Shown piece after piece: positions 9,315-16,525 of a DNA stretch of 36,354 nucleotides. The stretch comes from JALYXS01 sp051003795 (GTDB taxonomy: Bacteria; Acidobacteriota; Terriglobia; Bryobacterales; Bryobacteraceae). Location of the stretch: assembly GCA_051003795.1 (NCBI GenBank), contig JBPCKZ010000058.1, forward strand, positions 1 through 36,354, read 5' to 3'. The position numbers and the translations under genes were made by a program. Position 1 is the stretch's first letter; each line of letters starts with the position of its first letter. The notes beneath the pieces were generated by a model that did not search any database, was not told where the DNA came from, and worked only from the letters and a program-made list of their open reading frames with translations.

Positions 9315-9677
9315 ATGATCAAGAATGTTTTGGGAAGCGCGCTGCAGACTTGTTGCACCGATCCGCTGACGGGTTTCTACCGCGACGGGAAGTGCAACAC
9401 CGGGCCGGAAGACGTTGGTAAACACACCGTTTGCGTTTTGGTGAACGATGAATTTCTACGGCATCAGCAGTCTATCGGGAACGATTTGATCACGCCGCAT
9501 CCGGAGTTCGGGTTTCCCGGACTGAAGGCGGGCAACGCGTGGTGCGTCTGCGTCGAGCCGTGGAAAAAATCTTTCGAAGCGGGCGTCATCGCTCCGGTGC
9601 GCCTGGAAGCGACACACGAGAAAGCGCTCGAAGTAGTCTCGCTCGATATGCTTCTGAAGAGCGCGCGGCTGAACTGA
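9315..9677 (+). CDS. DUF2237 family protein
   Basis: This 120-residue protein matches the DUF2237 family along its whole length: NVLGSALQTCCTDPLTGFYR, CNTGPEDVGKHTVC, GNDLITPHPEFGFPGLKAGN, then WCVCVEPWKKS. The conserved cysteines (about residues 14-15, 29 and the WCxC pair) may bind a metal or be redox active, but no function is established. It is a lone plus-strand gene, divergent from the acyl-CoA ligase with 35 bases between start codons, so the promoters must overlap. Confidence 0.85.
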   Translation: MIKNVLGSALQTCCTDPLTGFYRDGKCNTGPEDVGKHTVCVLVNDEFLRHQQSIGNDLITPHPEFGFPGLKAGNAWCVCVEPWKKSFEAGVIAPVRLEATHEKALEVVSLDMLLKSARLN

Positions 9678-9713
9678 CAATTTCGGAACTTCAGATTTTT
9701 TTATGATCCAGTA

Positions 9714-9738
9714 TTACTAGCTAGCTAGTCTAGTCTAG
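9714..9738. repeat. CTAG-rich stop cluster between convergent genes
   Basis: The stretch TACTAGCTAGCTAGTCTAG followed by TCTAGGG packs five CTAG tetramers. CTAG is palindromic, so TAG stops occur on both strands and in several frames. The minus-strand fusion gene stops within it at 9735. It may be a fail-safe stop block or slippage product; no terminator stem is obvious. Confidence 0.6.
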
Positions 9739-12020
9739 GGCGGGTAAAGCAAGTATTTCTCTCGCATCTCCAGAAATCTTTTCAAGCTCGCATCATCCGC
9801 CCGCCTCAGCAACGTCGAACTCTCGCCGCGAATTAATCCCTGAATCACAGCCTGGCTTCCAATCAATTTCGCATTCGCGTTGAGGGCGATTTTGCCCGGG
9901 TACAGCTTTTGCAGCGCTGCCGCCAGCTCCAATCCCAGCCGCGACGAGTCGAACACGTTGCGATCCGCGATCAGAAAGCGAACGCCTTCGATCGTCTTCC
10001 CGGCGAAGTGCGATGCCGCCGGCTGAAATCGCGTGGGATATATGCGCACGCCTGGAATGGCGCGCGCATTGAGGTAAGCCGCAAGCCTGCGGCCATTGAT
10101 GAAGTCCGCGCCCGCCACTTCGAACGGCGAATCGGTACCGCGTCCCACCGAATAGTTTGTCGAATACTCGAGCATCGCAATCCCCGGATAGAGCAATGCC
10201 TCCGTCAAGCTGTGGATATTGGGCGAAGGGTCGATCCACGGCAGCCCCGTGGCGTCGAACCACTCGCCGCGCCGCCAACCTTCGATGGGAATCACTTTCA
10301 GGTCCGCGCCTATGTGATTTTCCGCGTTGAACATTCGCGCCAACTCTCCCGCGGTCATTCCGTGCCGCAGCGGCATCGGGAAATAGCCCACGAACGAAAG
10401 CTTATCGCGATCGAGCATCGGCCCTTCGACGCGGGTCCCCGTGATCGGGTTTGGCCGGTCCAGCACGTAGAAGGGAATCCGCGCGCGCGCGGCTTCCTCC
10501 ATCGCATACGCCATCGTCGACACATATGTGTAGAAACGCGCGCCGACATCGGCGATATCGAAGACCAGCACGTCCACTCCCTCGAGCATCTCGCGAGTGG
10601 GACGGCGGTTCTTGCCTTCGTACAAGCTGAACACCCGAATGCCCGTCGCGGCGTCGCGCGTGCCGCCGATATTCTCCTTATCCTCAACTCCGGCAATGCC
10701 GTGCTCGGGCGAAAACAGCGCCGTCACTTTCATTCCGGCCGCGATCATGCGGTCGATATTCCGCTTGCCCTCGCGGTCGACGCCCGTGTGGTTCGTGATC
10801 AGGCCGATGCGCTTGCCGGCAAAAGGGTGAAATCGATGTTCCACTAAAATGTCCAACCCCGTTCGCGCCGGTGGCCGCGCGACGGTAACCGGCCCCTCGG
10901 TTCCCACGGCGGCGGCGACTATAGTGGCGACGCGACCGCGCAAGGATGTGATGGAAGGGCGTAAGTGCGGATGCACCGAGTTCGTCAACAGGATCACGAA
11001 TGTATCCGATACCGGATCCATCCACAGCGAAGTGCCGGTGAAACCGGTGTGACCGTAGGACCCGATCGGAAACAGCTCGCCGCGCTCACCCGAGAATGGC
11101 GAATCGATGTCCCAGCCGAGCCCGCGCACGGCGCGCTGTCCGGGCGGGCTGTTCGGCGACGTGAACTTATCGATCGTGAGCGGATTGAATAAGCGCAGAC
11201 CGTCGTGCTCGCCCTTGTCGAGCATCATCTGGCAGAAGCGGCTCAGGTCGTCGGCGGTGGAGAACAGTCCGGCGTGGCCCGCGACGCCGCCCATGTTGCG
11301 CGATGTGGGATCGTGCACCACCCCGCGAAGAATCTCGCCCGTTTTCAATTCTTCGGTGGGCGCGATGCGGGGCCGCAGGGATGCCGGCGGATTGAACATC
11401 GTCTCGCGCATGGCGAGTGGTTCGAACAATATGTGCCGCAGAAAGTCCGGCTCCGATTCTCCGCTCAACCGCCGCACAATCTCGCCCAGCAGGATGAAAT
11501 TAATGTCGCTGTAGACGAAGCGCACGCCCGGCGGTCCCGCCGGCGGATCGTGCAGCGCCATTTGGATTCCGGTTTCGTAACCGCTCCAGGGCGGCTCCAA
11601 ATCGAGATCGGGGCGAAGGCCGGAATAGTGCGTCATCAGATTGGCAATTGTGATCTCGCTCTTGCCGCCCTGAAACTCCGGCAAATAATCGGTCACCTTG
11701 TCGGCGATGCGGACCTTCCCCTGTTCAAAGAGCTTCATCATCCCGGACGTGGTGGCAATCACCTTGGTAAGCGACGCGCAGTCGAAGATCGTGTCGATCG
11801 TCATTCGCTCGGGCGTGGGGATAAGCGCGCGATTGCCATAAGCTTTGCGATGAATAATCACGCTTTGATGGCCGATCAGCAGAACCGCGCCGGGGATGCG
11901 GTGCGTTTGGATGGCCTGCTCGATAGCGGCATCGAGGTTGGGCGAGGCGGAGAAGGACTGCCCGAACGCGCCAACGGCAAGCGCCAACAACAGAAGTATG
12001 CGAGCGGCGCAAAATCTCAT
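9735..12020 (-). CDS. Fusion: serine beta-lactamase-fold hydrolase + NamZ/DUF1343 exo-N-acetylmuramidase domain
   Basis: The 761-residue protein has a signal peptide (LLLLALAVGAFGQ). Its N-terminal half is a class C beta-lactamase/esterase fold: SLTK (Ser83, Lys86), YSD near residue 165 in the YxN position, and HTG near 320. From about residue 390 it is DUF1343/NamZ: GKRIGLITNHTGVDREG, LFSPEHGIAG, VFDIADVGARFYTYVSTMAY, FYVLDRPNPI, GLPWIDPSPN. NamZ enzymes release terminal N-acetylmuramic acid from peptidoglycan fragments. The fusion would put peptide/ester and sugar cleavage on one exported protein, fitting cell-wall recycling. Its ATG overlaps the S41 protease stop by four bases, so the two are translationally coupled. 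Confidence 0.88.
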   Translation of the reverse strand: MRFCAARILLLLALAVGAFGQSFSASPNLDAAIEQAIQTHRIPGAVLLIGHQSVIIHRKAYGNRALIPTPERMTIDTIFDCASLTKVIATTSGMMKLFEQGKVRIADKVTDYLPEFQGGKSEITIANLMTHYSGLRPDLDLEPPWSGYETGIQMALHDPPAGPPGVRFVYSDINFILLGEIVRRLSGESEPDFLRHILFEPLAMRETMFNPPASLRPRIAPTEELKTGEILRGVVHDPTSRNMGGVAGHAGLFSTADDLSRFCQMMLDKGEHDGLRLFNPLTIDKFTSPNSPPGQRAVRGLGWDIDSPFSGERGELFPIGSYGHTGFTGTSLWMDPVSDTFVILLTNSVHPHLRPSITSLRGRVATIVAAAVGTEGPVTVARPPARTGLDILVEHRFHPFAGKRIGLITNHTGVDREGKRNIDRMIAAGMKVTALFSPEHGIAGVEDKENIGGTRDAATGIRVFSLYEGKNRRPTREMLEGVDVLVFDIADVGARFYTYVSTMAYAMEEAARARIPFYVLDRPNPITGTRVEGPMLDRDKLSFVGYFPMPLRHGMTAGELARMFNAENHIGADLKVIPIEGWRRGEWFDATGLPWIDPSPNIHSLTEALLYPGIAMLEYSTNYSVGRGTDSPFEVAGADFINGRRLAAYLNARAIPGVRIYPTRFQPAASHFAGKTIEGVRFLIADRNVFDSSRLGLELAAALQKLYPGKIALNANAKLIGSQAVIQGLIRGESSTLLRRADDASLKRFLEMREKYLLYPP

Positions 12021-13486
12021 CGCGAGAGAACTTCGAGGGCCTTCCGTATCGCCGGATCGCGTTGCGCTTCCACCTCATCGCCCTTCGCCACGCCGAGCGA
12101 CTGGTTGAATATTTCCGCCTTCAACCGGCCTTGAATAAAATCGCGATCTCGCGACCACTCGCTTACGCCTGGCTGTATTTGCCGCCCGGAAAGATACTCC
12201 TGGAAACGGTCGAGCAGCTCTGGGGCGACCTCAAAATCCGGCTTTACTTCATGGTGCTTCAGATACTCGGTCGCAAACGACGTGAACGACCCCGACGCGT
12301 CCAGAGCCATGCGCAAACGCGACCGCTCGTCCGGATAGACCTCCAAATCGGGGATAATTCCGCCGCCGCCTTTCAACGCGCGGCCGGTGTCGGTCTTGAA
12401 ATCCGACCTTTCGTTGGGATGAGCCGCGGTTGCGGCCAGGGCGAACTGACCGGCATCGAGCGGCTTCTGAATCGACCTGCCGCTGGGAGTGTAATAGAGC
12501 GCCGTCGTGAGCGCGAGACCGGTGTTTTCGGAGAGCGGGAACACCGTTTCCACCAGGCCCTTCCCGTAGCTCGGCTCGCCGACGATGGCGCCGCGATCGT
12601 GATCCTGTAGCGCTCCCGCGACGATCTCGGCGGCGCTCGCGCTCTTGCCGTCGATCAGCACGGCCACCGGGAACTCATAAGGCCGAGCCGTCTCCGCCAC
12701 CTTTTCGATCTTCTCCTCCACGTGACGCCCGCGAATGGTCAAGATCGTTTGCCCCGGTTTCAAAAACAGGGAGGCGGTTTCAAGAGCGGCGGTTACCAAC
12801 CCGCCGGGATTATTGCGCAGATCGAGAACCAAGCCCTTGAGATTCGCGCCGCCAAGTTTTTCGATTCCCTGTTTGATCTCGCTTCCCGTCTTCTCATCGA
12901 AGCTGGCCACGCGAAGGTATCCGATTCCGGGGCGCGGCAAAAAGGCTCGTTCGACGCTCGGAGCTTGCATCGCCTCGGGCGTGAGTGTGAATTGCAGCAT
13001 GCGCGCGTTACCGGGGCGTCGCACATCGAGGCGCGCGGGCTGCTGCTTCGATTGCCCCAGGAGCGATACAAGCTGATCGAGATCGAGGCGGTCCAACCGG
13101 ATATTGTTTACCGCTAGTATTTCGTCCCCCGGCGAGATTCCGGATTTGGACGATGGCGTTCCAGGCAGCGCCTGCAGCACTATCACGCGTCCGGGTAGAA
13201 CCGAAACCACCGTCCCGAACCCCTTGCTGGTCGAGTTCTGCATTTGCTTGAGCTGCTCGAACTGGCCGGGATCGAAGAAAACGGAATGCGGGTCGAGGTG
13301 TCGAAGCAGACCGGGAATCGCGCCTTGATAAAAGGCCTGTTCGGATGAGACGGGGTCGGCGGCGTTGCGATCTAAAATCACGTACGCATCGATCAGCCGC
13401 TTGATCTCCGCGGAATCGGCGGCGTAAGAGGAGGGGAGGAAAAAAAGGAGTGCCAGAACGGCATGCACTCGATACGGCGGATTCAT
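12017..13486 (-). CDS. S41-family C-terminal processing protease (CtpA-like) with PDZ domain
   Basis: This 489-residue protein has a signal peptide (residues 1-22). Its PDZ domain (about 85-170) contains SVLPGRVIVLQALPGTPSSK and SGISPGDEILAVN. The tail-specific protease core (about 185-335) contains GIGYLRVASFDE, GLVLDLRNNPGGL, KSASAAEIVAGALQD with the nucleophilic serine near 282-284, and SYGKGLVETVF with the general-base lysine near 309. Such proteases trim the C-termini of envelope proteins and often regulate cell-wall hydrolases. This fits the four-base overlap with the downstream NamZ fusion. The C-terminal 130 residues are of unassigned function. Confidence 0.9.
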   Translation of the reverse strand: MNPPYRVHAVLALLFFLPSSYAADSAEIKRLIDAYVILDRNAADPVSSEQAFYQGAIPGLLRHLDPHSVFFDPGQFEQLKQMQNSTSKGFGTVVSVLPGRVIVLQALPGTPSSKSGISPGDEILAVNNIRLDRLDLDQLVSLLGQSKQQPARLDVRRPGNARMLQFTLTPEAMQAPSVERAFLPRPGIGYLRVASFDEKTGSEIKQGIEKLGGANLKGLVLDLRNNPGGLVTAALETASLFLKPGQTILTIRGRHVEEKIEKVAETARPYEFPVAVLIDGKSASAAEIVAGALQDHDRGAIVGEPSYGKGLVETVFPLSENTGLALTTALYYTPSGRSIQKPLDAGQFALAATAAHPNERSDFKTDTGRALKGGGGIIPDLEVYPDERSRLRMALDASGSFTSFATEYLKHHEVKPDFEVAPELLDRFQEYLSGRQIQPGVSEWSRDRDFIQGRLKAEIFNQSLGVAKGDEVEAQRDPAIRKALEVLSR

Positions 13487-13506
13487 CCGCTTTCCATTCT
13501 ATCTAT

Positions 13507-13547
13507 GTGGCGCACACGCTCTTGTGGCGTAAGAGCGCGTGCCCCAC
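13507..13547. repeat. Imperfect palindrome (stem-loop)
   Basis: Arms 13507-13524 (GTGGCGCACACGCTCTTG) and 13530-13547 pair at 15 of 18 positions around a five-base loop. There is no T-run, so a classical terminator is unlikely. The arm end GTGGxGCA recurs in the hairpin at 36110-36148. It lies between the metallothionein-like gene and the S41 protease and could be a REP-like element. Confidence 0.6.
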
Positions 13548-13561
13548 ACTCGACCTTATTG

Positions 13562-13714
13562 CTAGGAACTCATGGAGCAGCCGGGATGGCCGCAGTTGCA
13601 GGAAAGCTCCATCGTACCGCCGGCATCTTTGCAATAACTGCTGCAATACTTGTCGTTCGCCGGGGCGGGACAGTTACAGGAAGGGTGCGCGCACTTCTTG
13701 GTTTGGTCGGGCAT
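13562..13714 (-). CDS. Metallothionein-like Cys-rich small protein
   Basis: This 50-residue frame starts at ATG 13714, preceded by AGGAG eight bases upstream, and ends at TAG 13562. It has eight cysteines (8, 13, 15, 24, 28, 39, 41, 46), arranged as CAHPSCNC, YCSSYC, then CNCGHPGC, with two histidines inside the motifs (10 and 43). The CxC/CxxxC pattern resembles bacterial metallothioneins, which chelate Zn, Cd or Cu in the cytoplasm. It is 32 bases downstream of the methyltransferase stop on the same strand, so it may share the kinase/methyltransferase transcript. No dedicated metal-sensor operator is visible. Confidence 0.8.
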   Translation of the reverse strand: MPDQTKKCAHPSCNCPAPANDKYCSSYCKDAGGTMELSCNCGHPGCSMSS

Positions 13715-13746
13715 TGGAAATTCTCCTGGCCCGAAGTTTATCAGAA

Positions 13747-14481
13747 TTACTTGCGGGCCACCAGAACCCGGGAGGGATAAAAAATCTGCTTCACCTTTTC
13801 ATCGTGCAGGATCTCGAAGGTGCGCGCCTCAATCAGCTCGGGAATGCGCTGCTCGACTTGCCGGCCCCAGAACGCCGGCGCAATCCTGCCCGCCACCTTG
13901 TAAACCTCATTGAAGATCGCCGCGTTCTGCCCAATCAGGATCAGCGTCAGCCGGCCCCTCCGCAGCAGCACGCGGTGAATCTCGGCAAGCGCTTGCACGA
14001 TGCTCTCGGCGGGCAGCAACTCCAACAAGTAGCAGCACACCACGGCATCGAAACTGCCATCGCGGAATGGCATATGGCGCGCATCCACGGCCTGGCAATG
14101 CGCGTCGGATGCGGGAAACTCCAGACGGGCTCGCTTCTGCGTTCGCGCCGCCATATTCGGCGAGATATCGATGCCCACCGTCGCGCCATTCCGGTTTGCC
14201 CGAACGATGCGCCGGAACATTTCGCCGGAGCCGGTGGCAACTTCGAGCACGCGCATTCCATCTTCAATGCCCGACATGTCGAGCGCGCAACGATGCGCGT
14301 TCGAATGAAACAACATCGTCGAGAGCGGATAAACCGCGGCGACATTGTCATAAACCTTGCGGGTGCGGCGCGACATGCCGGCGCAAACGTCCGTGGCCGG
14401 CCACTCGGTGACCGTATATTCGAGCTTACTCAAAGAATTCTCCTGGGAATAAGGCGCGGCGCCCGTTTCGGGGAACGGCAT
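13747..14481 (-). CDS. Class I SAM-dependent methyltransferase (UbiE/Methyltransf_11 type)
   Basis: This protein of up to 244 residues contains the SAM-binding motif I VLEVATGSGEMF, an acidic motif II VGIDISPNMA, and the following strand VDARHMPFRDGSFDAVVCCY. It resembles quinone- or lipid-type methyltransferases, but the substrate is unknown. Start choice is open. ATG 14481 follows the kinase stop directly (TGAATG) and would rely on coupling. TTG 14433 has a good AGGAG six bases upstream and gives 228 residues starting SKLEYTVTEW, which I consider at least as likely. The coordinates given are the longer form. Confidence 0.85.
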   Translation of the reverse strand: MPFPETGAAPYSQENSLSKLEYTVTEWPATDVCAGMSRRTRKVYDNVAAVYPLSTMLFHSNAHRCALDMSGIEDGMRVLEVATGSGEMFRRIVRANRNGATVGIDISPNMAARTQKRARLEFPASDAHCQAVDARHMPFRDGSFDAVVCCYLLELLPAESIVQALAEIHRVLLRRGRLTLILIGQNAAIFNEVYKVAGRIAPAFWGRQVEQRIPELIEARTFEILHDEKVKQIFYPSRVLVARK

Positions 14482-15789
14482 TCAGGAAACCGCCGCCAGA
14501 CTGGTTTGCAACTCTGGAACTTCAATCGCTATGCAGGTGCCCCGCCCGGGTTTGCTATCGATATCCATCCGGAAATCGGAGCCAAAAAGCACTTTCAGGC
14601 GTTCGTTCACGTTGCTGACGCCGATTCCCCGCTCGAAAATCGTGCCGAGTTTATGTTCCGGAATTCCAGCGCCATCGTCTTCCACGGTAATGCGCAGGCG
14701 TCCGTCCGCGCGACGGCTCCGCAGCTTTACCGTCCCACCCTCCACTTTGCCGCTAAGCCCGTGCTTGAGACAGTTCTCCACCAAGGGCTGCAAGAGCATG
14801 CTCGGAACTAGCATATCCAATGTCTCGGGCTCCACGTCCACTTCGAAGTGAAGCTTGTCGCCAAAACGCACCAGCTCGATCGCCAGGTAGTCCTCTATGA
14901 ACGCCAGTTCGTCCCGAAACGCGCTGAAATTCTCGTGCTTCTTGAGCAGCCGCCGCAGAATTCGCGAAAGCTTGAGAACCGTGAGGCGGGCCTGCGCGGG
15001 ATTGCTGCGGATCAGGGATGAAACCGAATTGAGCGTGTTGAAAAGAAAATGCGGATTGATCTGCCGCGTGAGCGCTTCGAGCCGCGCCTGCATCAGCAGA
15101 CGGTTCTGCTCCTCGAGCTTAATCTCCGTGCGGGCGTTATTCCACACTTTCAGGGGCAGCGTCACGGCGAAGAAAGTGGTGGCGTAGATCGCCGCGATCG
15201 TGAGCGCATGGGGATGTTCCCAGGATGTGTTCAGCGCGAAAATTTCGTGCGGAAAAAAGTGCGCGAGACCCTGGCGCAGAAATTCGGCGAACAGAATGGC
15301 GGCGAAGAAAAGAATATGGAACAACGCCCGGCCGTAATTGCGGAAGTAGCGGAATGCGCGGTACAAATCGAGATCGAAGAAGGGAGAGAAGCGCCAGATG
15401 TCTTCCTTGTCGATGGCGCAGTCGCGAACCAGGCCTCCCAACAACCCGATGCCCGCGAAGAATGGCAGGCTCAGGTACTCGTGGTTGAACATCGATGGGA
15501 TGGAAATCAGGATGCCCGATACCATCCCGGTGACGTACCCGCCGAGAATGCCCGCGAGCAGGCTGCCTTCGAGCCCTAGATCCGCCGCCTCGTAGGAGCG
15601 AATTGCGACGCGCGTGCCAACGCCGGCGGCGAAGATTCCGGCGAACCATAGGGCGAGTTGCAGCCTTTGGTTCAGCGCGCGCATCTCAACCATCAAAATT
15701 TGCCGGAAGGAGCGGGACCGCACCAGAAAACTGGCGAGCGACGCCACCACTCCTAGCTTCACCAGCAGCGGGATTAGATGCTGTTCCAC
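14482..15789 (-). CDS. LytS/YehU-type sensor histidine kinase, orphan
   Basis: The 435-residue product starts at GTG 15789. Residues about 5-220 contain five to six hydrophobic segments like the 5TM-LytS sensor region (LAGILGGYVTGMVSGILISI). A His_kinase domain follows with QINPHFLFNTLNSVSSLI (phospho-acceptor His about residue 247), then HATPase motifs PSMLLQPLVENCLKHGL and VEDDGAGIP. This family phosphorylates LytTR-type response regulators, usually encoded next door. None is present here: the next gene is a methyltransferase with zero spacing. The start codon lies inside the palindrome at 15783-15796, so binding there could affect its expression. Confidence 0.88.
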   Translation of the reverse strand: MEQHLIPLLVKLGVVASLASFLVRSRSFRQILMVEMRALNQRLQLALWFAGIFAAGVGTRVAIRSYEAADLGLEGSLLAGILGGYVTGMVSGILISIPSMFNHEYLSLPFFAGIGLLGGLVRDCAIDKEDIWRFSPFFDLDLYRAFRYFRNYGRALFHILFFAAILFAEFLRQGLAHFFPHEIFALNTSWEHPHALTIAAIYATTFFAVTLPLKVWNNARTEIKLEEQNRLLMQARLEALTRQINPHFLFNTLNSVSSLIRSNPAQARLTVLKLSRILRRLLKKHENFSAFRDELAFIEDYLAIELVRFGDKLHFEVDVEPETLDMLVPSMLLQPLVENCLKHGLSGKVEGGTVKLRSRRADGRLRITVEDDGAGIPEHKLGTIFERGIGVSNVNERLKVLFGSDFRMDIDSKPGRGTCIAIEVPELQTSLAAVS

Positions 15790-15797
15790 GTGGAACT
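15782..15797. promoter_or_regulatory. Perfect palindrome resembling a parS centromere site
   Basis: TGTTCCACGTGGAACT contains the 14-bp perfect palindrome GTTCCACGTGGAAC. It keeps the CACGTG core and GTT/AAC arms of the ParB-binding parS consensus TGTTTCACGTGAAACA, with three differences over 16 bases, two of them symmetric. As I recall, this symmetric variant serves as parS in myxobacteria. Alternatively it is an operator: it overlaps the GTG start of the kinase and lies just upstream of the ribA -10 box. No second copy is in the window. Confidence 0.5.
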
Positions 15798-15800
15798 CAT

Positions 15801-15806
15801 TATAAT
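15801..15806 (+). promoter_or_regulatory. Candidate -10 box for ribA
   Basis: TATAAT is an exact sigma-70-type -10 hexamer, 30 bases before the ribA ATG. The -35 position near 15778-15783 (ATGCTG) is poor, and the palindrome 15783-15796 fills the spacer, so the promoter may be regulated or factor-dependent. Confidence 0.45.
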
Positions 15807-15836
15807 AAAGGAGATTACGGCGCCAAAGCCCTTTCC

Positions 15837-16451
15837 ATGCAAACTCTTTCCGCGTTCCGGCTCGCCAAGGTAGCCGAAGCGGACTTCCCCACCAAACACG
15901 GATTTTTCCGGATCTACGGATTCGAGGGCCATCACCACGGCCGCGTCGAAGAAGCCGTGGCGCTCACAATGGGCGATTTACGAGGAGATCCGCCGCTGGT
16001 GCGAATCCATTCGGAGTGCCTTACCGGAGACGTGTTCCACAGCCTGCGATGCGATTGCCGCGAGCAACTCGAGATGGCGCTCGGCCGGATCGCCGAAGAG
16101 GGCCGCGGACTATTGATTTACGAGCATCAGGAAGGACGGGGCATTGGACTTCTCAATAAATTGCGCGCCTACGAATTGCAGGACCACGGGGCGGATACGG
16201 TGGAAGCCAATGAGCGACTCGGGTTTGAATCGGACCTGCGCAGCTACCGGCTTCCCGGGCAGATTTTGAGGTTCTTCGATTTAAAGAAGATCCGGCTGCT
16301 TTCGAACAATCCGGAGAAGGTGGAAGCCGTCGAGCGCGCGGGCGTGGCCGTGGTGGAGCGGGTACCGTGCATGGCGGCGGCGCTTGATTCGACGGACGCG
16401 TATATGCGGACCAAGAAGAATAAGATGGGGCATTTGCTCGAAGGGTTTTGA
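15837..16451 (+). CDS. ribA: GTP cyclohydrolase II
   Basis: This 204-residue monofunctional RibA converts GTP to 2,5-diamino-6-ribosylamino-4(3H)-pyrimidinone 5'-phosphate, the first step of riboflavin synthesis. Visible are the zinc ligands in HSECLTGDVFHSLRCDC, the GTP-site motif HQEGRGIGLLNKLRAYELQD, DTVEANERLGF, and RLLSNNPEKVEAVERAG. The length fits a stand-alone cyclohydrolase rather than the RibBA fusion. ATG 15837 is chosen because homology starts there; the frame runs open upstream but has no other plausible start. The AGGAG at 15809-15813 is too distant to be its ribosome site. No other riboflavin genes are adjacent. Confidence 0.93.
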   Translation: MQTLSAFRLAKVAEADFPTKHGFFRIYGFEGHHHGRVEEAVALTMGDLRGDPPLVRIHSECLTGDVFHSLRCDCREQLEMALGRIAEEGRGLLIYEHQEGRGIGLLNKLRAYELQDHGADTVEANERLGFESDLRSYRLPGQILRFFDLKKIRLLSNNPEKVEAVERAGVAVVERVPCMAAALDSTDAYMRTKKNKMGHLLEGF

Positions 16452-16525
16452 GCTTAAGATACGGAACGGTCAACAGCGCACGTGACCGTCGCAGCCCGGC
16501 AGCCAAAAAATCTCAGGCGCTATCT

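Noticed and set aside
8294..9358. Minus-strand frame of 354 codons in another phase
   Set aside because: Arg/Ser-rich shadow of the acyl-CoA ligase, typical of out-of-frame reading of GC-rich DNA.
11205..12134. Plus-strand frame of 309 codons
   Set aside because: Antisense of the beta-lactamase-fold domain; no recognisable content.
13450..14811. Long plus-strand frame (453 codons)
   Set aside because: It lies antisense to the metallothionein-like gene, methyltransferase and kinase, all of which have clear family motifs; its own text has none.
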